Assembly: GCA_030604505.1 (NCBI GenBank) | Contig: JAUVVT010000122.1 | Span: forward strand, 1 to 6,270 | Source: a bacterium | GTDB taxonomy: Bacteria > SM23-31 > JAUVVT01 | Length of the DNA stretch: 6,270 nucleotides | Direction: 5' to 3' | Part shown: positions 1 to 6,060 of the stretch, one piece after another | Layout of the letters: the number at the start of each line of letters is the position of its first letter | Numbering within the stretch: position 1 is the stretch's first letter | The notes under the pieces: generated by a model | The model's database searches: none | What the model saw: only the letters and a program-made list of their open reading frames with translations | What the model was told of the DNA's origin: nothing | Translations under genes and position numbers: made by a program

Positions 1-308
1 AATTTTTCTGTTTCTTCTCCGATGCAATCCGGAGCAATCTTTACTTCCTGACCTAAAAGTTCTCCAAGGTGCTTCGCACACGGTTTAAGACTCATTTCAG
101 GAATTAGTTTGCCCTTGGGTCTTCCGAGATGCGACATTAAAATTGCTCTGCCCCCGTCAGAAATAATTTTCTTTATCGAAGGAAGAGCAGCTCTGATTCT
201 TGTATCGTCTGTAATATTGCAATTCTCGTCAAGGGGTACGTTAAAATCAACCCGCATCAGTACCCGCTTACCCTTTAGTTCAATATCATCAATAGATAAT
301 CTTTTCAT
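1..308 (-). CDS. pgk: Phosphoglycerate kinase, N-terminal 102 residues (3' end off the window)
   Basis: Phosphoglycerate kinase moves the phosphate of 1,3-bisphosphoglycerate to ADP, giving 3-phosphoglycerate and ATP; it is a cytosolic glycolytic enzyme. Translating the minus strand from the ATG at 308-306 gives 102 codons that run off the left edge. They begin MKRLSIDDIELKGKRVLMRV and carry the family's substrate-binding segments in order: DFNVP at residues 21-25, the TRIRAALPSI segment at 36-45, and SHLGRP at 59-64. D21, N23, R37 or R39, H60 and R63 match the 3-phosphoglycerate-binding set. The start is supported by the family N-terminus and by a Shine-Dalgarno AGGTG(AGG) at 311-318. The gene lies 256 nt downstream of gap on the same strand, so it either shares that transcript through a structured spacer or has its own promoter. 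A normal protein is about 395 residues, so roughly three quarters lies outside the window. Confidence 0.96.
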   Translation of the reverse strand, partial: MKRLSIDDIELKGKRVLMRVDFNVPLDENCNITDDTRIRAALPSIKKIISDGGRAILMSHLGRPKGKLIPEMSLKPCAKHLGELLGQEVKIAPDCIGEETEK

Positions 309-421
309 ATCCTCACCTAATAATTTTTTTCAATTAAATAGGCAACTTTTTCATAAGATGGTTAAGTAAATAGTATTCCAGCAAAATCAATAATATTTAT
401 CAGCGTAATTAATAAAAATAC

Positions 422-492
422 CGCCTTCCATTTAGCGCTCTTGCTTGTAACCGGGCAAGACCGATATATATGTTACAAGGTAAAAGCAGGCG
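422..492 (-). other. Nested inverted repeats in the gap-pgk spacer (candidate attenuator or terminator)
   Basis: The 256-nt spacer at 309-564 holds no convincing gene. Its only notable structure is here. CTTGTAAC at 444-451 is a perfect 8-bp inverted repeat of GTTACAAG at 472-479. An outer 5-bp pair, CGCCT at 422-426 with AGGCG at 488-492, encloses it. TCTTGC at 439-444 can instead pair with GCAAGA at 455-460, competing with the inner stem. In the gap-to-pgk transcript the outer arm is followed by GTATTTTTATT, a broken U-run. This could be a weak terminator after gap, an attenuator ahead of pgk, or mRNA-processing structure. The rest of the spacer is AT-rich and I could not identify a convincing pgk promoter. 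An 8-bp repeat can arise by chance, so confidence is low. Confidence 0.35.
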
Positions 493-564
493 TTTTATAC
501 TCTTTGCTGTGTCATTTTATAATGAAAAAGAAAATTTTTATTTAAATACACAACTTAAAAATAT

Positions 565-1560
565 TTATAATATTTTATTAATAAGGTCGACAACCCTGAC
601 AGAATAGCCCATTTCATTATCATACCAGCCGATAACCTTTGCCAATTTTCCATTCTTTACATAAGTAAGAGGAGGATCGAATATACATGAATGAGTATTA
701 CCAACTATGTCCTGTGAAACAATCGGGTCTTCACAATACTGCATAATACCTTTCATAGGACCCTCTGCTGCTGCTTTCATTGCAGCATTTATTTCTTCGG
801 ATGTTGTTTCTTTCTCAAGGGTGACCACTAAATCTGTAATTGAACCGTCAGGCACAGGAACTCTCATTGCTAAACCATCGAGTTTTCCATTCAATTCAGG
901 GATAATTTTACCCACTGCTTTTGCCGCTCCTGTTGTGGTTGGTATTATAGAAAGTGCAGCAGAACGCGCTCTTCTCAAATCACTGTGCGGAAAATCAACC
1001 AGTCTCTGGTCATTTGTATAGGCATGAATTGTTGTCATCAATCCGCATTCTATTCCAAAATTATCCTGCAGCACTTTTGCCATTGGAGCAACGCAATTGG
1101 TTGTGCAGGAAGCATTTGAAATAATTTTTTCGTCGCCAGTCAGTATTGAATCATTAACCCCTAAAACAACAGTTGCATCAATCTCATCTTTTGCAGGAAC
1201 AGTAAGGACAACTTTTTCTGCTCCAGCATCAATATGTTTCATTATTTGGTCTTTTTTTCTAAAAACACCGGTAGATTCCACAACGGCTCTCACGCCAAGC
1301 TCTTTCCATGGAAGATTTGCAGGGTCTTTTTCTGCATATATTTTTATCTCTTTACCGTTCACAACAATCGATGAATCTTTTGCTTCAACAGTTCCCGAAA
1401 ATATGCCCTGTGTTGAATCATACTTTAAAAGATGCGCAAGAGTCTTGGCATCTGTAAGGTCATTTATTGCGATAAAATCAATATTCTCTGATTGAATACC
1501 GGCACGAAAAACAAGTCTTCCGATTCTGCCAAACCCGTTTATACCCACTTTTACAGCCAT
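565..1560 (-). CDS. gap: Glyceraldehyde-3-phosphate dehydrogenase, NAD-type, complete (331 aa)
   Basis: This enzyme oxidises and phosphorylates glyceraldehyde-3-phosphate to 1,3-bisphosphoglycerate, the substrate of the downstream pgk product; it is a cytosolic homotetramer. The N-terminal Rossmann domain has GINGFGRIGR at residues 6-15 and Asp34 after the second strand (AIND), the usual mark of NAD preference. The catalytic motif SCTTNC is at 151-156 with nucleophile Cys152, and His179 (TTIHAYT) is its base partner. The phosphate-site segments follow: DLRRAR at 194-199, PTTTGAAKAVG at 207-217, and R233 in MRVPVP. WYDNEMGYS at 312-320 closes the catalytic domain. Length and all key residues are normal for the phosphorylating bacterial GapA type, not the non-phosphorylating GAPN. 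The ATG at 1560 is preceded by GGAGGT at 1571-1566 with 5-nt spacing. The phosphofructokinase stop is only 44 nt upstream, so the two are almost certainly co-transcribed. Confidence 0.98.
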   Translation of the reverse strand: MAVKVGINGFGRIGRLVFRAGIQSENIDFIAINDLTDAKTLAHLLKYDSTQGIFSGTVEAKDSSIVVNGKEIKIYAEKDPANLPWKELGVRAVVESTGVFRKKDQIMKHIDAGAEKVVLTVPAKDEIDATVVLGVNDSILTGDEKIISNASCTTNCVAPMAKVLQDNFGIECGLMTTIHAYTNDQRLVDFPHSDLRRARSAALSIIPTTTGAAKAVGKIIPELNGKLDGLAMRVPVPDGSITDLVVTLEKETTSEEINAAMKAAAEGPMKGIMQYCEDPIVSQDIVGNTHSCIFDPPLTYVKNGKLAKVIGWYDNEMGYSVRVVDLINKIL

Positions 1561-1604
1561 ATTAAACCTCCATATAGTTTATATTTTTATTATTATTAAA
1601 TAAA

Positions 1605-2633
1605 TTATCCAAAAAATACCTTTGCTATATCATATAATTCCATATCTACCCTTTTTAGAGATAAAGCCTCATTTATTGGGACAGAAATAATTTTATTTGA
1701 CCTCAAAGCGACCATATAACCGAACTTTTTTTCATTAATCAGATCAGCAGCAGCCACTCCTAATCTGGTAGCAAGAACACGATCAAAGGCTGTGGGAGTA
1801 CCACCCCTTTGGATATGACCGAGTTTTGTAAAACGGGTTTCTATACCTGATTCCTTTTCTATTAAATTACTCACTAATTCACCAATCCCACCAAGAATCT
1901 TATGACCAAAATCATCGACTCTGTCATTTTGAGTTATATAGTCATCAGTTTCTTCGGGTTTTGCCCCCTCAGCAACTACTACAATACTGAAATTTTTACC
2001 CCGACTTTTTCGCTTATTAATTAGACCTATAACATCTTTAATGAAAAATGGAACTTCCGGAATTAATATACAGTCGGCACCACCTGCCAGTCCGGCAAAG
2101 ACCGCAATCCATCCCGTATGCCTTCCCATTAATTCTATTACCATAACTCTGTGATGAGACTCTGCTGTAGTATGAAGCCTGTCAATAGCATCTGTTGCGA
2201 TAGATACTGCTGTATCAAAACCAAATGTGTAATCGGTTCCAGATAAATCGTTATCTATGGTTTTTGGAATTCCAACACAAGGCATTTGCATTTCCCAAAG
2301 TGCATTTGCAACACTCAATGTATCATCTCCTCCAATAGCCACCAAAACATCAATATCAAATTTCTTTAGATTTTCTTTGACTTTATTCATATCCTCTTCT
2401 TTTTTTAGAGGATTTCTCCGTGATGTTCCGAGAATTGTACCACCCCGATGAATTATCCCGGAAACCGAAGAAAGAGTTAAAGGCTCAAAATCTCCCTTTA
2501 TAACACCATCCCAGCCATTTTTTATTCCAAGGATATTATAATCATAACTTTCGATAGATCTCCTGACCACTCCTCTTATTGCGGGATTCAAACCAGGACA
2601 ATCTCCTCCTCCAGTTAATATTCCTACGTTCAT
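1605..2633 (-). CDS. pfp: Phosphofructokinase, pyrophosphate-type by active-site residues (342 aa)
   Basis: Phosphofructokinase converts fructose-6-phosphate to fructose-1,6-bisphosphate. From the ATG at 2633 the protein starts MNVGILTGGGDCPGLN, the standard N-terminus with the phosphate loop GGGDCPG at residues 8-14. GGDDT at 101-105 and PKTIDND at 123-129 put Asp at 104 and Lys at 124. ATP-dependent enzymes have Gly at both places; Asp104/Lys124 is the known signature of pyrophosphate-dependent, reversible enzymes (EC 2.7.1.90) such as that of Amycolatopsis methanolica. The catalytic Asp127 and Asp129, R162, the MGR motif at 169-171 and E222 (AEGA) are present. Length fits the short 'group III' family (about 340 aa), not the long PFP type (about 550 aa). 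A GTG three codons upstream (2642) is in frame but lies within the Shine-Dalgarno sequence, so the ATG is preferred. It heads the leftward gene cluster. Donor preference is inferred from sequence only. Confidence 0.93.
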   Translation of the reverse strand: MNVGILTGGGDCPGLNPAIRGVVRRSIESYDYNILGIKNGWDGVIKGDFEPLTLSSVSGIIHRGGTILGTSRRNPLKKEEDMNKVKENLKKFDIDVLVAIGGDDTLSVANALWEMQMPCVGIPKTIDNDLSGTDYTFGFDTAVSIATDAIDRLHTTAESHHRVMVIELMGRHTGWIAVFAGLAGGADCILIPEVPFFIKDVIGLINKRKSRGKNFSIVVVAEGAKPEETDDYITQNDRVDDFGHKILGGIGELVSNLIEKESGIETRFTKLGHIQRGGTPTAFDRVLATRLGVAAADLINEKKFGYMVALRSNKIISVPINEALSLKRVDMELYDIAKVFFG

Positions 2634-2641
2634 ATTTATCA

Positions 2642-2645
2642 CTCC
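2642..2645 (-). promoter_or_regulatory. Shine-Dalgarno site that fixes the phosphofructokinase start
   Basis: The minus strand reads TGGAGTGATAAATATG here. GGAG sits 8 nt before the ATG at 2633, a normal spacing. The upstream in-frame GTG (2642-2640) overlaps the last G of GGAG, so it could not use this site. This selects the start giving the family N-terminus MNVGILTGGG. Confidence 0.75.
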
Positions 2646-2666
2646 ATTTTTTTATATATTGATTTA

Positions 2667-2692
2667 CTTCCCGATAATCTAATCCCGGAAAG
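2667..2692 (-). other. Small hairpin in the phosphofructokinase leader
   Basis: In the minus-strand transcript CUUUCC (2692-2687) can pair with GGGAAG (2672-2667), six base pairs including one U-G wobble, around a 14-nt loop. It lies about 22 nt upstream of the ribosome-binding site. It is one of the few GC-containing stretches in an otherwise very AT-rich leader, which also has a distant perfect 6-bp pair, ACGGTT at 2720-2725 with AACCGT at 2784-2789. I do not recognise it as a known riboswitch. It could be chance. Confidence 0.25.
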
Positions 2693-2837
2693 CTGGTCAT
2701 TAATATTTTTTAATTAAAAACGGTTTACAAGAGCAACAAAATGGGTTCAATTATGAATTTTTTAAAAGAAATAATAAAAAATTAACCGTCCTAATTACAA
2801 TATTTTCAATGTATAATTGCAAAAATTTTTAAGTTAA

Positions 2838-2866
2838 ATTTTAATAAATTTTATTCATAAAGTCAA
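2838..2866 (-). promoter_or_regulatory. Sigma-70-type promoter for the glycolytic cluster
   Basis: Read on the minus strand, TTGACT (2866-2861) and TAAAAT (2843-2838) are separated by exactly 17 nt. The -35 matches TTGACA at 5 of 6 positions and the -10 matches TATAAT at 4 of 6. Transcription would begin near 2831, leaving a leader of about 200 nt before the phosphofructokinase ATG. This is the best promoter match in the window, but the background is so AT-rich that -10 look-alikes are common. Confidence 0.55.
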
Positions 2867-2871
2867 GTATT

Positions 2872-2889
2872 ATATTTTTATAAAAATAT
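2872..2889. repeat. 18-bp perfect AT palindrome just upstream of the -35 box
   Basis: ATATTTTTATAAAAATAT is a perfect palindrome ending 6 bp upstream of the -35 hexamer of the leftward promoter. At that position it could act as an UP-element for RNA polymerase or as an operator. Being wholly A+T in an AT-rich region, it may also be chance. Confidence 0.35.
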
Positions 2890-3029
2890 CAAGATTGGAA
2901 ATTTGTCAGATTTGTACTATTTTCTGAATTGCAATCTGCCTGTCGCAGAGCAGTGATAACTTAAAATAATTAAATTGCTGTGGTCTTTGCTTTTAGTTGC
3001 ATTTCGTTATGGGAATAGTTATTTTATAC

Positions 3030-3058
3030 TTGAAAAGTTTCATTATTAGATTTTTAAT
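3030..3058 (+). promoter_or_regulatory. Candidate promoter for the M29-like gene
   Basis: TTGAAA (3030-3035) and TTTAAT (3053-3058) are 17 nt apart, each one mismatch from the sigma-70 consensus. Transcription would start near 3065, about 90 nt before the GTG at 3155. The match is good on paper, but the region is extremely AT-rich, so it is only a candidate. Confidence 0.4.
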
Positions 3059-3154
3059 ATCAATTTGAACTGCTGAAATTTTAATATCTTTTTATTTTTT
3101 TTATAAATTTTTTCAATTGAGAATTTTGTTATTTTAACTAATGCAGAGTATCTT

Positions 3155-4321
3155 GTGAAAAATGAAAAAGATTTGTCGCGCCGTAATTTTTTTCAGAAGT
3201 TTTCTATAGGTTTTGGAATGGGAATGGTTGGATTACATAAAAATATTCAGAGAAAAGATATTTCTATGCCCCTTATTTCAGGACTATCTGAAAAGAACAT
3301 TACTGCGAGACTTTTAGAGAATGCACGGCTTGTTTTAGAGGTTTCCTGTCGTGCCAAATCCGGCGAAACGCTGCTCATTATTGCGGATGAAACGCTTCTG
3401 CCTTATTCACCGGCACTTGCATCGGCTGCGGTGGAACTGGGTTTGATTCCCGCAATTATGGACATTACGGATTATCTTTCCTCCAAGCCATACCAAGATG
3501 GTTTTGTGCTGGAACCACTGAAGGCGGCAATGGAGTCTGCTGATATTGTAATCGAGAATCTTGCCGATACGTGGGTTTCGGACCGACCCGATTTTGGACG
3601 CTTGGTAGGTGATCCGGATTATCAGGACAAATCACTGACTGCCAAACGGAGATGGGTTATTATTCAATGTAATGGTATGGAGAAATGGGAAGTTGACCCC
3701 GAAGAGATAGCTGCCATTCCAAAACGGACGCATTGGCTGAAGGCTCTTCTCGGATCTGCGGAAAAAGGTCATATTATTTCACCTGCAGGAACTGATTTTA
3801 CGTTTGGTCTTGGAGCAGACTCTATGCACACGCCAGTCCTTGGAATAGTGCCGTTTTATGGTGAGGTGGCAGTAACGCCAAGTCTGGAATCTACATCGGG
3901 GACATTCATAGTGGACGGTCCCACTCAGCAGAATGTCAGGCCCGCAGATGAACTCGACCGCGAACCGCTTCGGATTACAGTTGAAGCCGGCAGAGTAAAG
4001 AACATGAGCGGTGATCCAGTCCAGTTAAAACGGTTGAAAGAGTTTATTGCCAGCGGCGATCCTCCTGCGGACGCTATCGACGAGGTCGGCATTCTGACGA
4101 CAACTCTTAAGGAAAACGATATATACTATTGGAGCGATGGAACCCATCACCATGACCGTGCCCATATTGCCTTAGGCAACAATGTACGGCGTGATACGGT
4201 AGTGCATGGTCCGAAGCATATGGACGGTGAAATATGTAAGCCCACAATCAGTATTGATGGTCTAATTATTGTGAAAAACGGCATCTTTCAAGATAGTGTG
4301 ATGCAAAACACCGGCAGATAA
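3155..4321 (+). CDS. M29 (aminopeptidase T/NicX-like) metalloprotein with twin-arginine N-terminus (388 aa)
   Basis: The C-terminal half resembles the M29 metallopeptidase fold, which also includes the NicX ring-cleaving dioxygenases. Probable metal ligands appear in family order: E237 (YGEVAV), E310 (DEVGI), H337 (AHIALG), then H355 and D357 (KHMDG). The tail HMDGEICKPTISIDGL at 355-370 is typical of the family. Substrate is unknown; it could be a peptidase, a NicX-type enzyme or another hydrolase. Residues 8-15 read SRRNFFQK, a twin-arginine export motif, but the following hydrophobic stretch (about 16-27) is short and I see no clear signal-peptidase site. The GTG start at 3155 has only a weak GAG upstream. 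Met22 (ATG at 3218, with AGG 7 nt upstream) and Met38 are alternatives that would lose the Tat motif; the catalytic domain begins near residue 43, so either would still be functional. The first roughly 50 codons are distinctly AT-richer than the rest. It stands alone on this strand. Confidence 0.8.
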   Translation: MKNEKDLSRRNFFQKFSIGFGMGMVGLHKNIQRKDISMPLISGLSEKNITARLLENARLVLEVSCRAKSGETLLIIADETLLPYSPALASAAVELGLIPAIMDITDYLSSKPYQDGFVLEPLKAAMESADIVIENLADTWVSDRPDFGRLVGDPDYQDKSLTAKRRWVIIQCNGMEKWEVDPEEIAAIPKRTHWLKALLGSAEKGHIISPAGTDFTFGLGADSMHTPVLGIVPFYGEVAVTPSLESTSGTFIVDGPTQQNVRPADELDREPLRITVEAGRVKNMSGDPVQLKRLKEFIASGDPPADAIDEVGILTTTLKENDIYYWSDGTHHHDRAHIALGNNVRRDTVVHGPKHMDGEICKPTISIDGLIIVKNGIFQDSVMQNTGR

Positions 4322-4343
4322 AAGAAGAGAATATAGAGAGCAA

Positions 4344-4381
4344 ATTCTGCTGAGTCGTGAAACTCAAAGAGATAGCAGAAT
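4344..4381. terminator. Inverted repeat between convergent genes, candidate terminator
   Basis: ATTCTGCT (4344-4351) and AGCAGAAT (4374-4381) form a perfect 8-bp stem. Inside it, GAGT (4352-4355) pairs with ACTC (4362-4365), extending the structure with a one-sided bulge. It lies 22 nt after the M29-like stop and about 100 nt after the isomerase stop. No strong T-run follows on either strand (the minus strand continues TTGCTCTC), so it is not a textbook intrinsic terminator. Its position in the convergent junction is the main support. The remainder of 4322-4484 is AT-rich with nothing else recognised. Confidence 0.45.
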
Positions 4382-4484
4382 GAAAGTATAATGCTAATAT
4401 AAATATAATTCCATCTGTAAAGAAGAACTATGTCGTAACTGATTTACTTGTTTTATTTCAATTATTTTAACTCTTTTGAAGATA

Positions 4485-5933
4485 CTAAAGCATACTCGCA
4501 TCACAAACGACTGTTAGTTCGATTCCCAATACTTTTGCCAGTTTTTCCACTCTCGATAAGTTATGACCGATGCTTAAAGCAAAATGGTGAGTGGGACCTG
4601 CCTTGCTCCAGTTTTCAACAAAAGTCGCAACATCTGGAGCGAAACGACCTCTGGTGTTTGTATTTCCGGTTGCAGGGATTGGACCGGGCATTGATTCTCC
4701 TTCTGCATAGACGAATTTGAATTTTCCGTCGAATGTCTGGGTAAGCCCGAGCATCGAGATGGGACCTGTTTTGAGTTTGAATTCGACCGAAGCTCCCTGT
4801 CCTGATTTGCCGTGTAATATGCTCAGTCCGCGTAAAACCGGTTTCCCATCTGCAATTTTAATATCGTGCGGTCCGTCGTGTCCTACAAGGACATAATTAT
4901 CCCTGAAACTGGCAGGGTGGAGTTCTGTAAATGATCCTCCTACACCAAACCGGTTCATGATAAGCATGGCAATACAATTTTTCATATCCCCTTCACCGGC
5001 GATTGGCACTCCTTTTCCTGTCAGCAGTGAATTTCCGATTATCATACCGGGAATAAGGTCCACATATCTTTCCATATGCCTGCCGTGGTAGTAATATGTC
5101 AAGCCTGTAAGATTAAAATCTTTTATCATTTGCTCCAGTCCGACTGCGACTCTCGAAGACCATTCCAGTTGTTCTTTTGTAACCGGTCCGGCAATTTTAT
5201 CTGCACCCGAAGGCGGAAAGTCAAAAAAATCTTTTACCTCTTTAATTTTCTCTTGGAGCTGGTCATCGGTTACATTATTAACGCGGTGGTCAAGGTCTCC
5301 CATTTCCAACATTTCAACATGGCTGCCAAAGTGTCCTGTAACCATTGTCGGATCAAACTGCATATCCATCATCCATTCAAAGACATGTCCCAAAAAACCG
5401 AGTCTTGCGTTTTTAAGGGTATGGAGGACTAAAGCGACTTCAGCCCATTCGCGGATTTTTCTCCAGGCGCGTTCGTCATCATGCAGCATTCCGAAAATGA
5501 TATCCATTACAGTAATATTACAGCGCTCACATCCGCATGCAATCTCAGGAAGAGATGTAGAATTGTCATGCTCAAGCTGAAGCCAGGTCGTTGCAGATTC
5601 GGGTTCCATTCCCTGTGTGGGCTGAAGACCTATCAATATCATAGGTGCTTTTGCTCTTTGTGGAACAGGAATGACAAAACTGGATTGCACATAAGTGGTA
5701 ACATCACAAAAAATCATATCTACTTGTTCTCTTGCAAAGAGATCACCTGCCTCATAACCGCGTTCTACCGTATCGACAAGACCTCCTGATACAACCTCTA
5801 TGTCCAAACCAAATGATTTTATTTTTTCTTCAAAGGTTACTCTGTGTTCTTCTAATCTATCGCGAAGACCCGAAAACTGTTGCCAGTAACGGTAAAATCC
5901 GACACTGAATACACCAATTTTACATTTAGACAT
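4485..5933 (-). CDS. L-fucose/L-arabinose isomerase-family sugar isomerase (482 aa)
   Basis: Members of this family interconvert aldose and ketose sugars (L-arabinose to L-ribulose, L-fucose to L-fuculose) in the cytosol using a divalent metal, usually Mn2+. The protein starts MSKCKIGVFSVGFYRYWQQF with a Rossmann-like N-terminal domain. The active-site tetrad of the AraA/FucI fold is visible: E314 (GEGDMKN), E337 (FTELHP), H352 (VGHDGPH) and H449 or H450 (GPTHHF). Length is close to AraA (about 500 aa) and shorter than FucI (about 590 aa). The similarity looks more like an uncharacterised AraA-related subgroup than canonical AraA, so the sugar is not assigned. It has an unusual Cys cluster CGCERC at 133-138. 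There is no signal peptide. The ATG at 5933 has AAGGAGGA (5948-5941) 7 nt upstream. The sulfatase stop is 127 nt upstream on the same strand and no clear promoter lies between, so they are probably co-transcribed. Confidence 0.88.
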   Translation of the reverse strand: MSKCKIGVFSVGFYRYWQQFSGLRDRLEEHRVTFEEKIKSFGLDIEVVSGGLVDTVERGYEAGDLFAREQVDMIFCDVTTYVQSSFVIPVPQRAKAPMILIGLQPTQGMEPESATTWLQLEHDNSTSLPEIACGCERCNITVMDIIFGMLHDDERAWRKIREWAEVALVLHTLKNARLGFLGHVFEWMMDMQFDPTMVTGHFGSHVEMLEMGDLDHRVNNVTDDQLQEKIKEVKDFFDFPPSGADKIAGPVTKEQLEWSSRVAVGLEQMIKDFNLTGLTYYYHGRHMERYVDLIPGMIIGNSLLTGKGVPIAGEGDMKNCIAMLIMNRFGVGGSFTELHPASFRDNYVLVGHDGPHDIKIADGKPVLRGLSILHGKSGQGASVEFKLKTGPISMLGLTQTFDGKFKFVYAEGESMPGPIPATGNTNTRGRFAPDVATFVENWSKAGPTHHFALSIGHNLSRVEKLAKVLGIELTVVCDASML

Positions 5934-6060
5934 TTCTTCATCCTCCTTTTTTAATTCAGTCTTTTATCAACGGCACTGCAATTTACATTGAAAATGTTCA
6001 AAAACTATCTTCCCTTGAATAAATGTATTTGAATTCAGCTTGACAGCAAAAGTATTTATT

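Larger units (their letters stand above)
2646..3154. other. AT-rich divergent intergenic region
   Basis: About 510 nt separate the divergently transcribed phosphofructokinase and M29-like genes. I see no open frame here with a start, ribosome site and protein-like composition, and no tRNA-like or CRISPR-like structure. It contains a strong leftward promoter candidate (2838-2866), a weaker rightward one (3030-3058), an 18-bp all-AT palindrome (2872-2889), and a second perfect palindrome, TTTTTAATTAAAAA, at 2707-2720. A more GC-mixed island at about 2890-2960 stands out from the surrounding AT-rich sequence and could be a repeat remnant; nothing in it is identified. Confidence 0.6.

Noticed and set aside
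109..369. Plus-strand open frame of 86 codons
   Set aside because: It lies mostly opposite pgk, whose product is unmistakable. Its translation has no family features and is explained by the antisense of a coding frame.
387..431. Minus-strand 14-codon frame (MEGGIFINYADKYY) in the gap-pgk spacer
   Set aside because: Very short and with no good Shine-Dalgarno site. It overlaps the outer repeat arm. It could be a leader peptide, but nothing supports that.
518..523. TATAAT on the plus strand
   Set aside because: No -35 hexamer at proper spacing and no plus-strand gene downstream.
707..1495. Two plus-strand open frames (707-1021 and 1097-1495)
   Set aside because: Both are antisense to the intact gap gene, with no ribosome site or recognisable protein motif.
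2257..2451. Plus-strand open frame of 64 codons
   Set aside because: Antisense to the phosphofructokinase gene across its conserved catalytic region.
2640..2642. GTG as an upstream start for phosphofructokinase
   Set aside because: It overlaps the Shine-Dalgarno sequence. The ATG at 2633 has correct spacing and gives the conserved family N-terminus.
3141..3158. ATG-start five-codon frame (MQSIL) ending in TGA that overlaps the GTG of the M29 gene
   Set aside because: A translational-coupling leader is imaginable, but it has no ribosome site and such short frames are common by chance.
4448..5789. Plus-strand open frames at 4448-4720, 5076-5432 and 5481-5789
   Set aside because: The last two are wholly, and the first mostly, antisense to the isomerase gene, whose active-site residues are all intact. 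Their translations are Cys/His/Phe-rich, as expected from shadow frames.
5985..5997. ACATT-GAA-AATGT inverted repeat between the sulfatase and isomerase genes
   Set aside because: Only 5-bp arms in an AT-rich spacer, with no promoter nearby. Not enough to call an operator.
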